DNA from: Trebouxia sp. TZW2008
Lineage: Eukaryota; Chlorophyta; Trebouxiophyceae; Trebouxiales; Trebouxiaceae
Assembly: GCA_002118135.1 (NCBI GenBank)
Contig: BDIU01000268.1
Coordinates: 59,948 to 123,947 of the forward strand
DNA length: 64,000 bases
Reading direction: 5' to 3'
This document shows positions 55,201 to 64,000 of the stretch, in pieces. The position numbers and the translations under genes are program-made. The stretch's first letter is position 1; each line of letters opens with the position of its first letter. Below the pieces are notes generated by a model. It searched no databases. It was not told the DNA's origin and was given only the letters and a program-made list of their open reading frames with translations.

Positions 55201-58200
55201 CAAAGGCTCATAGATTCCCCAATAGTCTGATTCCAAACTCCAGTTGCCCACCTGTGGAACCAGACAAAGTGTCAACACAGACCTGTGGGCTCCAGTGCAG
55301 CATGAACCTGATGTGAGTGACTGTGCAGTTCGCAACGGACATACTTGCATTGTCTCAGACAGACAAATGCATCAAACGTGCAATCGTTAGTTTGACACAA
55401 AGTGGCAGATGAACCAGACTGTTGCGGCAAAATTTTGTGACCACCACTGGCAGTGCCGTGACAAAGCACTGGAGGCCAGTATGTGTCCACTCACCTGGTA
55501 GATGATTGTGACACCGCGGGTGTAGTCACTGCCAACAGTAGGTCTGAATAGCTTCAGCAGGTAGTCAGATCCCCATCGCACAGCTGCTTCAGCTTCTGCT
55601 GTGTTGCTGGCTTTGTTGTAGCCTGATGGGAAGGACAACAAACTCCACGCCAGGAAAGCTGTTACCATCGCCGTGGGCTGAGTCATCTTGACGCACCCTG
55701 CAAAGCAACAGCTACAGTCAGAGCTGCTGATGTGTTGTCAGCTTGAGACGAACAGCAGGCTTGTGTTGTTGCTGACTTTGTTGTAGCCTGAGGGAAAGGA
55801 CAATAGACTCCACGCTAGGAAAGCTGTGACCATGGCTGTGGGCTGAGTCATCCTGAGACACATCCTGCATAGCAACAGTCATGTCATGAGGCCTGCACAT
55901 CACACAAGAGCATGTGCTTGAGACGCAAAGCTTCTGCTATGTTATTGACTTAGTTGCAGCCTAATGGGAAGGACAACAGACTCCACGCTAAGAAGGCTGT
56001 TACCATGGCTGTGGGCTGAGTCATCTTGACACATCCTGCATAGCAACAGCAGTGTGGGTCAGCATATCTTTGCCACATGAGTACAACCTTGAATGACATT
56101 TATGCAAGCCAACAATAGAAAAGCAGCATGGCTTTTTACACTTAAGATGCAGCAAGTGCATGATATGATGTACACAGCAAAACACAGAAGCTTTGCAGCA
56201 GGGTGCTGGACAATGGCGACAACAAACACATTTGATACACGAGACTCTACAAAAGCTTGCGCGTTTGCCAGATGTGCGTACACCACATCCTGTCTTGCCA
56301 GGACGGCTTGTTGAGGGTCACGGTGAGAAGCTCTCATGTGCAAATGCTGATGATCAGAGAAGACAACTTTCTCCCACATCTTCCTGGGTTCCCAGTCGGG
56401 ATGCTTACCAACTTCATTGCCAGTGCACCAGCCTCCAGTCAGGTCTTGGAAGCCCAGCGAGGTGTCACCATCGTAGGTGAAAGCGTTCCCTCTGTATGAG
56501 ACGTCATTGCTGAGGCCTGAGGGCAACTGCCCAACCATCTGGGCCTGGTAGAAGTCCAACCCAGACTGCAGTACAACACAAGCTGTCATTAGCGACTGCG
56601 TACAGGCAGGCATTCAAATCAGATCAGGAGGCACAGTCCCTTTTGACTACAACTGAAGGGTATGAACTGACAGGTTGGTTGAGCTGTGAAAGACCTCAGA
56701 CAGTGTGTGGGCAGACACAATGTGTTGTCCAGGCTGCTTTTGCGCCTGTCATGAGCAGCATACTTGTCAATATGATGTACATACATCACTTACTAGACAA
56801 TGTGTCCATTGGCGCATGCCATCTTCATCAGCACATGCCAAAGCCGCAGCTCACCTTTGTTGCAGCTCCAAAGTCGTAGTCTCTGGGGTACACAGCCCAC
56901 AATAGCAGCATGGCGCATATGCTAGTAGCAAAGGACAGCACAAACGCCACTCGGCACATGAACTGCAGCGTGGTCCCTCGCCCCACCCATGTGTAGTGGA
57001 TCAGTAGGTAGGGCGGGATCATAGAGTAGATGATCCACACCACTGAGATGGTCAGGGTTGTCACCACTTGAGCTCCATCTGCCTGCAGTTAGCAAGACAG
57101 CAGTCAATTGACTGCAACAGGCGTGCCCGGTGTCAATGGCCAGGCGGCTGACGATTGTTGGCTACCAGATGTTTGCAGTGACAAGAGCCATAGCTTGCAA
57201 GCAGGAGGCATAACAACTGCAGATCCTAGGCACAGCAGCAGCACTCAATAGATGGATGCAAGAAGTTGGGATTGGGGAATTGATCAAATGGCCACTTCTG
57301 ACATGTTGCAGACCCAGCAGGGAGGGGGGCGGGGCATTTGCTGCTTGACACAGGAAACATGCTATCTGGTAGTTTTGTATTGCCAACACCATGATGACAG
57401 ACTCCATGCAGCGACTGCATGCTCACCAGCTTTTTGATGCCAACTCCCAGTGACACTGCAGATAGAATGAAGCACAGCAGGGGCATCCACAAGTCTCCCA
57501 GCATGAACACGGTCACACGACCACATGGCCTCACAGCTAGGACCTTTCACAGGACCAATATGAAGCACAGACATACTCCAGACTCCATTCACCAAGGCCT
57601 AGTCACATTGTGAGGCACTTGGAACTTTGCTCACCAGTTTTTTGATGCCCACTCCCAAAGAGACTGCAGACAAGATGAAGCACAGCAGTGGCATCCACAA
57701 GTCTCCCAGAACGCTATCTAAAAGCTTGCCAGCTCCCTTGATGGTGGTCTTGAAAGTGATGCCGGCTCCAAACTTTCCAGTGAGTGCACGCCAGGCTCCC
57801 TTGACGTAAGTGAACCACAGAATCATGTTGGAGATGTTGGCAAACCACAAAGCCTCTGGATGCCACCACTGCACAGACAGACACAGGCATTCCATTATGC
57901 GCAGTCTTGACAGCGCAGACAGCTGTGAGCAGATGCACACTGCATGCCACTGCTGCACATACAGCTCACAGGGCTCACTTTGCCTCAGGTGTTTCACGCG
58001 CAGAGGATGTGCTATAGGCAATGCAGGAAGGCGGAATATACAAGCAACAAGCCAGAAATGCTGCAACAAGCCTATCGCCAGACACATACTCAGGCATGCA
58101 ACACAAAGCAACAAGCAAGCTGTTGTTAAAAATAGTACACCACTACACATAGCACACCTGCAATCTGAGCCTTGATGCTCAACTTCTTGCTGTATTTGAG

Positions 58201-60907
58201 CACCATGGACTACACAACGCAGTAAATGCTGGGCTAGAAATCAGCAATCTGAGCTTTGATGCTTACCTTCTTACTGTAGTTGAGCACCATGGACTGTGCA
58301 ATGTAGTAGATGGTGAGCGCCAAAGCAGCCCACCATGAGATCACAATAGGGAAGATTCCCGCCCAAATGGTCAGCAGGGGAATGATGATGAAGAGGGGGG
58401 TAGTAATGGCGCCAACAATGTAAGACCAGACTCCCGAGCAGTACAGGATGCGCATGAAGGGTGACAGACCCCGGATCATCAGCGGACTATGGCGGCGGGA
58501 AAGCACGATTTGAAAGTGCCCCTGCAGCAACATAGGAAAAGCATAAGCTTGTAGCGTGTGCCAAAGGAAAGCAGATCTGTTGATCGACAATTCACAAATG
58601 CAAGCAAAGCTTTGTGCAGGGTGCAATACGTACGTCAATGTCAGCAGAAAGTACAAGGTGATTTGATGAGCCATGCACACACATTGTAAGAGGTCTCTGC
58701 ACCAAGCGTGCAAGCTGCAGCAGACTACAGGAAAACGGCTGGAACATGCATCACGCACTCAGTTGCATTCCAGCCCTATGCCAGCGTTTCTGGTGTAGGC
58801 AACCCCAGATTTGCTATGGTGCTTGAGCAGAGATTTCAATCCTACCTTACACCAACGTAATCTCTGCTGAAAGCAACTCCTCACTTGCTCTGGTGCTTTG
58901 ACAAAGATAGAAGCTGCTTGCTTACCTTACACCAACGTGACCTCTGCTGGAAGCAATTCCTGACTTGCTCTGGCGCCTCGCCAACAGCAAGGTACTCCTC
59001 CACATATCGGCAGTGCCACTTCTGCTGCTTGAGGACCATGCCAAGCATGTAATCCTCAGTCAGCGTGTAGTCTGGGGACCAGCCAGCTTGCTTGAAGGCG
59101 TTGGATCGAATCAGAAAGTTGGTACCTGGGAAGAACACAATGCCAAATTGAACCCTGGAACAGCTTTGAACATATTTGCCGATAAACAAAATGTGTGTCT
59201 CAATGGGTGCATGCCTGCGCTCTGTATACAAAATAATAGCAGCTGCCCCACAAAGTAGCAACTGCTGGGCCTTCAGCAAAGCAAGCAATTGGATGCCTTG
59301 ACTGTGTTTAGCATGCGACTGCAGGAGTGGCAAAACAAGTCCAGCCAAGAACATGTGCCTGCAGTTTGTCAGAAACATAACAATGCATAAGTGAATGCAT
59401 GCATGATCACGCAGCAGCACGCAACACACCTGTGCAGGAGATGAATCCAAGGGCGTCGTAGCCATGCTGAGCGTACTCCCAAAAGTGGATGTTGGAGTGG
59501 TTAAAGATATCTGCCCGCTGATTCAGGTTGTAGAAAGCCTGAGGCGATAGCACCATGCCAATATCGTCTCCAGCATCAAACAGGGGCAGTGTTTTGGTGT
59601 AAAAATCCTTGTTGGCGACTTGGTCAGCATCAAAGATGCATACAAGCTCATTTGGAGGCACGGCTCTGTCTCCAGGGTACAGCATCTTCAAACAGTTGTT
59701 CAGGTTAGCTGACTTTCCGTTCATCTCGCCTGGCGCACGTTTGCGCCCTGAAACGTAGAAGATGTTGCAGCCCTTCTCGGCTGCTTTGGACTGCACCCAC
59801 TTGCGTTTTGTGGCATCACCGCCATCGTCACACAGGTACACAGTTCTCGTGCAGCCCTCGGGCAAAACTGCATCCAGGGCTGCTGAGCATGTTCTGGCCA
59901 GGATCTCCAGAGACTCCTTGTAGCAAGGAATGAGCACACGCACGTGGTACGTGAGTGTAACCATGGGCTTGCCCATTTCGTCCCTAGGTGATGGGTGGTA
60001 CACTGGGTGTAGTAATAGGTTTGTGCCGTAGAGTAGGGTTGTGCTGGCACCCATAATCTCCACCACCAGCACAATGATGCCGTACCATAAGTACTGACCC
60101 AGGTCCATGGTTTTGGACACCCTAATGTACAGGTAGAAGCACAGCACACCAAAGTAGGTGAGCATGATCGACGAGCCTGACCAGTTGATTTTGGTCTGTC
60201 TCTTGAACTTCTTGATTTCGCCATTCTCACCAGTGCCAATGACACCTGCTGGCGGGGCGTCTTCAGAATCCCAAAAGGGGTCGTGACCACCTGTAATGCG
60301 AGTCACAGGTCAGCATCGCTACATGTAGTCACCTCTCACACGCAGCAGCCTGAAAGTGTTGTTTCTGATGGATGCAGAGCCGTGTCATCAATGCAATAAT
60401 GACTCTGAGATGAGATCTAGGGTTGCAAGCCCATTTGGCCCAGCAGAACATGCAGATATCTGCCTGTAAAGATGTCTGGAACCTTGAGGGTGTTAACAAG
60501 CACCATGATTTGCAGAAGTTGTACACATAGATATCAGGGTTGCTGACCTTCTAGATCTGAGTTCCATGGCTGGGCTTCGTACGACAGCATGGCGTCTTCC
60601 TCATCCACCAGGGACTCAGACCTTGAGTAGCGAGCAGCATAGTTTAGATGCCGCTTGGGGTTGGAGTCAAAGGAGTTCAGCAGGTCTGGGTCATACTGCA
60701 GCACACAATACAATGATGCTTCAGCTGCCCTAAAGTTGAAAGGCAACACAGTGTTTATGCTTCAATCCTTTTGCAAAGACCCCAAGATCACTTCAGTGGC
60801 AGATACTCAATTTGAGCAACACTCAGCAGCACAAGCTTGACTGCTTGTTGCGCTTGTTGTCACAACAGATGATGCAGAGGATGTTGCTAGTCTGCTGCTG
60901 CTGCTGC

Positions 60908-60944
<37 letters not shown>

Positions 60945-62462
60945 GCTGCTGCCACTGCTGCTGCCGCAACAGAAGCTATTATGTAATCAGCTACTTCCAT
61001 CAGCCCAAAGACTTTGAGCCTGTCATGATGTAGATGATAAAACACATGTTATGCAGGTTGCAAGCAACTAGCCATGATTGTGTGAGATTGCGCCGAGCGT
61101 CTCCAGGACAGCATTGATGCTCCTGCTGGGCTTTTGGCTGGATGGCATTTGCCTGGAAGCTGCACACAGCTGCAGCTGCGCCCCTGATGTTGAGCAATCT
61201 GCTATCCATCTGACCCTATTCTGATGCTGTGATATTGTAAAGTCTGATCATACTGATAACCTATCTCTTCTTGTAGCTGCGTGATCTGCTGTGAACTATA
61301 CACTGGGACTGAGGTTGCATGTCTGATCTGTCGACGAGTTGCATGTGAGGCTGCTGGAGTTGATACCTTTCTACTGTGCTGAGGCTTGGGCTAAATACTG
61401 TATGACTAGTCATTGTACAGGTCTGTTTCATACAGTCTTATTGACTTGGACAATGCTTTTCAGCTTGTCCTACCTGTCGCATCTTCTCATCACCATAGTC
61501 GCCGTCTGCATAGTAGGAGTCTAAAGCGTGTCCCGCTTCAGCCGCTCCTGCTCCCCCCTCATCCATCTCTAACGCCTCTGCTAACCTGCACATCATGCCA
61601 TGGGCTCAACGACAATGTAGACACATTACTGATCACAAAGGCTGGGGCCTTTTTGATACTGAAGCCGGGGTTTGCCAACTTGATATTGTGGCTAATGATG
61701 TGAAAGTACATTCCAGAAACTGGGCAAAGCACAGAAGAAAGGACTGAAGAAGCCTTGAGAAGCTGGCACTGAAATGAATGACTGCTGTTGCATGCTACAG
61801 CAAAGCAACCACAATGCAGGTTGGGCCAAGACGCTCGGGCAACGCAGCTTAAAGTCGACTGATTTTGAATAGCAGGCCTAAAGCAACATTATAGCATCGC
61901 CGTGTGTACAAGTGCAACAAGAAGTGGAAGTGCGCTTGCCGCCCTTGCAAGTGTCAGCTTTCAAAAGCAACAAGCTGCCCACCTAAGCAGTATGCCAAGA
62001 GCATCTCGTCTGCCCCCTTTCTCTGTAGGATAGCTGGGAGCTCTGCCATGCATGTATCGCCGCGAGTCCTGCAAGCAAGCGGGACATGCTAGGCGAGGTA
62101 GTGCCAAAAGTCACACCGATGGCTGCCGAGGAACTGTCATGCGCTAGGAGCAAAACAGGATCACAAACACGCGTGTTGCAAACGTCAAAATTGCAAAACG
62201 CTTGCTTGCGGGAGAAAGTCGCGTGTTTTGGAAACTATGTGTTCTTATGCTATACAATGTCACGCGAGCTGACCTAACGCGGAGCAGCGCAGACAAAAGC
62301 CCATGTGGGGGCACAAACAGCAAAACTCACCGCTTCTTCGGATCCGCTATATTCAGCAGGTGTGTGATCTCGCTCTCTGCTGTCGGACTCGCTGAACAAG
62401 TCTGAGCTGCTTGCATCGAAGTCCTTCTGGTCATATCGTCGGTCTGAGTAGGGCTCACCCAT
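52284..62462 (-). CDS. Membrane GT2 (cellulose-synthase-like) / GH9 endoglucanase-like fusion (15 exons, about 1227 aa)
   Basis: Exons in coding order: 62331-62462, about 61474-61575, 60548-60695, 59430-60290, 58926-59125, 58267-58521, 57635-57868, 56855-57082, 56409-56565, 55495-55697, 55030-55251, 54598-54814, 54018-54228, 52831-53059, 52284-52568; all phases agree (3684 nt). Residues 1-160 are an acidic Ser/Asp/Glu-rich cytosolic tail. Two membrane helices (IMLTYFGVLCFYLYI, WYGIIVLVVEIMGAS) precede a GT2 domain with PCYKE, LCDDGG, the UDP-sugar/metal motif FDADQ, the base motif TEDYMLG and QQRSRW. Five or six helices follow (exons at 58267, 57635 and 56855). From about residue 720 comes a GH9 (alpha/alpha)6 domain: GLDFYQAQMVGQLP, RWGSDYLLKLF, GASDLAGSMAAAFAASALVF, DDLLWSSAWLYHLTG, LRYVLGDAGRSLVSGLG and NNVGFTGTAAGL. 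Its catalytic motifs are altered. The likely role is wall polysaccharide synthesis at the plasma membrane. The second exon's acceptor is the weakest boundary. Confidence 0.85.
53060..54017 (-). other. Longest late intron of the GT2-GH9 gene
   Basis: A 958-bp intron without exon-edge copies I can recognise. It holds imperfect repeats around AGCTGAGCTAGGCCAAAAG and TTGTCCAAACAAACTTTGAG (53480-53600). Confidence 0.55.
55775..56050 (-). repeat. Two head copies of GT2-GH9 exon 10
   Basis: Copies of the acceptor and first about 95 nt (coding TQPTAMVTAFLAWSLLSFPS) at about 55775-55875 and 55945-56050, spacing about 170 bp, upstream of the intact exon at 55495-55697. Confidence 0.92.
57425..57505 (-). 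repeat. Tail copy of GT2-GH9 exon 7
   Basis: About 80 bp repeat the exon end and donor (coding GDLWMPLLCFILSAVSLGVG), 210 bp beyond the real exon end at 57635, with mainly silent differences. Confidence 0.92.
58178..58235 (-). repeat. Tail copy of GT2-GH9 exon 6
   Basis: A copy of the exon end (coding SMVLNYSKK) and its downstream intronic bases, which include AAATCAGCAATCTGAGC-like words, about 85 bp from the real end at 58267. Confidence 0.85.
58845..58905 (-). repeat. Tail copy of GT2-GH9 exon 5
   Basis: A copy of the exon end coding NCFQQRSRWCK plus donor (ACCTTACACCAACGT), 75 bp from the real end at 58926. A weaker third version may lie at 58780-58840. Confidence 0.82.
60893..60967 (+). 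repeat. (CTG)n microsatellite in a GT2-GH9 intron
   Basis: About 24 CTG triplets with occasional CCG interruptions. On the gene strand it reads (CAG)n. It lies between exons 2 and 3 and does not appear to be coding. Confidence 0.9.
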
Positions 62463-64000
62463 ACTTCGGACGCGTTACTGCTGTTTGGACGCGTTACTGC
62501 TGTTTTGGCTGATTTTTTTTAGCAGCCACGCATGTCAACCGCTTTGTAGCTGCACGCTGGCAAGGTAGAAGCCGCGACAGGCAAGTGGAGATCCTTTCCC
62601 TTGTCACTCAACTGTGTACGGTCTGGAACGCGCTACGCAGTCTCGGTCAAAGTCGTGTATCACCACACGGCTGCCTGCGCTGCAGCGAGCGAAAGTCGAC
62701 GATGCGTACGCGGCAGAAAAGGCAGGTGACTACCCGGTTCAGGCACTTCCAGCTGCCGCCGCTCGGCGACGCGGAGCTTTGCCTGTATCAGCGGTTTGAA
62801 TCGCACGGAGCCGGTGGAAAAGCTCACGTCATCTCCAAAACGTACTGTGAAGGGGAGCTACCGCCTCAAGGCCAGCGGTGGGCTGCAAGTTGAAACCTAA
62901 TTAAGCCGCTGTTGCCCTGATGTGAATGCCAGCTGGCTCTGGGTTTACTTGATACTGCATGCATGCTTGCATGCTGCCATACAGATTACGGCGTTCCATA
63001 TGTAAGCATTGGCTGGGGTCCGGGCCAAGTACCCTGGTCTGTTTGAGAGCCGCGATTATAACATGCGCGCTTTTTTTGCGCAACATGATTCTTTGGGGGT
63101 GTTTCACTATGTCATAGACTGCCTGAATTTCATGGGCATATAGTGATTGCCACAGTGTGGCACATGTGATCAGCCTTGTTGGCTGGCTAAATGTAACAGA
63201 GTTACGTCTTCAGATCCAGGAATTAACATGTCGGCACTTAGATTCGGACTTTTGCGCACAAGAAAGGTGCTAAGAGCTTAAGTTCGGGTCCTCTCCACGA
63301 AATAGTCGTGGGTTCGAATCCGGTATGTTACACTAAAGCATGTAAAATTATTCTCTCTCTCTCTCTCTCATCGAGGACTGTTCTACTTCTGCGCCAAGCG
63401 TGCTCAAGCCTTAAGGCGAGAGAACACGAGTGTTGTGTGTTATATGATGGTCTTCGCCACATATTCAAAGTGAGGCCACTGTTGACTGTAAGCTGGAAAC
63501 TGTCAAACAATAAACATGTCAAATTCGTTCTGCAATACAGAGATATAAATTGCACCAAGGTGGCTTGATTGCTCACTGTCTGTCTGTCACAAATGTACTG
63601 TCACATTTGCATCTGATCACTACTTAGGTGGCCCCGATCACAATTGGCTTGAACTCAACGCTGCCAGGGCTGTGTATCAGCTGATGTTTGTTCTACCTGT
63701 CGACATATATGTTTGCAACACTGATCACTGACACTTTAGCATTTACAGTGTTTCACAGCATTATGTTATGGTTTGTCATGGTGTGTGCCTTACTAAGCAG
63801 TGTGAGAGCATGACAAATGCCTGTAGCTCCCCAAGCTAGGATTTAACTATTTGAAAGCAGGGGGGAATCTATCCAGGTCAAAACCCTACATACACGCACT
63901 ACTACCCTGCTTCTCATACCATTTATTCTTATTTCTATTGTAATTATTGTTATAGTACTTTACAGTAGTAGTTTAGTAGAGTAACGCCCAGCTCCCCATA
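62463..64000. other. Upstream of GT2-GH9; no supported protein gene
   Basis: The first part (62463-62580) should be the GT2-GH9 promoter. A plus-strand open frame at 62585-62893 is CpG-rich but matches nothing I know and may be a 5' exon of an unseen gene. A (CT)n run lies at about 63352-63370, and an A/T-rich stretch closes the window. Confidence 0.4.
63262..63333 (+). tRNA. tRNA-Leu(UAA)-like relic, 5' part missing or scrambled
   Basis: The sequence reads as the 3' two-thirds of a type II tRNA: AAGGTGCTAAGAGCTTAAG with a possible UAA anticodon, a long variable arm (TCCACGAAATAGTCGTGG), a perfect B box (GGTTCGAATCC) and an acceptor-like 3' strand (TATGTTACA). The upstream D-arm and 5' acceptor strand do not fold to it, and the anticodon stem pairs poorly. 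It is probably a pseudo-tRNA or part of a tRNA-derived SINE. Confidence 0.4.

Noticed and set aside
57226..57534. Separate membrane-protein gene on the minus strand
   Set aside because: It encodes the end of GT2-GH9 exon 7 (LGDLWMPLLCFIL) and has no independent start. It is a tail copy.
60893..60967. Polyglutamine or polyalanine coding tract
   Set aside because: The tract lies between phase-matched exons 61474-61575 and 60548-60695 and is not needed to join them.
62585..62893. Plus-strand open frame of 102 codons upstream of the GT2-GH9 gene
   Set aside because: CpG-rich composition fits a promoter or 5' UTR, two frames are equally open, and neither resembles a known protein.

Overview
The window is nuclear DNA of a green alga, most likely a chlorophyte; class and genus cannot be fixed from sequence alone. 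The signs are split genes with GT-AG introns (one clear GC-AG), TGTAA motifs shortly after several stop codons, a plant-type (TTTAGGG) repeat, a ciliary gene (DRC4), a PTC7-type phosphatase, an SLC1-type transporter and LINE remnants. There is no operon structure. I rebuilt the genes by finding exons whose protein fits a family and whose splice phases match at every junction.

Layout: 96-224 (+) last exon of a charged protein. 891-7302 (+) epoxide hydrolase whose introns hold large arrays of decayed exon copies. 8218-12585 (+) PLAT domain fused to a PTC7-type PP2C phosphatase. 13616-20708 (-) DRC4/GAS8, ten exons, complete. 21350-22930 a CAGCTGACAG-rich satellite. 23410-24370 (-) LINE 3' relics. 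24546-29855 (+) SLC1-type transporter with a LINE fragment in one intron. 30807-34634 (-) leucine-rich-repeat protein, 3' end unresolved. 35214-39061 (-) secreted protein of unknown function, six exons. 39454-40808 (+) leucine-rich-repeat protein with a frame break. 40932-50015 (-) very long coiled-coil/low-complexity/PP2C protein. 50499-51236 (+) glutathione S-transferase. 52284-62462 (-) membrane GT2 glycan synthase fused in frame to a GH9 endoglucanase-like domain. 62463-64000 mostly non-coding, with a tRNA-Leu-like relic.

Two things stand out. First, most long introns are built from tandem copies of the edges of their own neighbouring exons: head copies (intron tail plus exon start) lie upstream of an exon, tail copies (exon end plus donor) lie downstream. 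Periods are usually 110-170 bp (about 75-85 bp in a few). It occurs in all eight of the long genes, on both strands; the extreme is 14 copies of the epoxide hydrolase nucleophile exon. Second, the GT2-GH9 fusion joins a cellulose-synthase-like membrane enzyme to a GH9 domain whose catalytic positions look lost. This recalls the CesA-GH6 fusion of tunicates and the KORRIGAN-CESA partnership of land plants.

The genes do not form one pathway. The GT2-GH9 protein points to wall polysaccharide synthesis, DRC4 to motile cilia in some life stage, and the two PP2C fusions to signalling.
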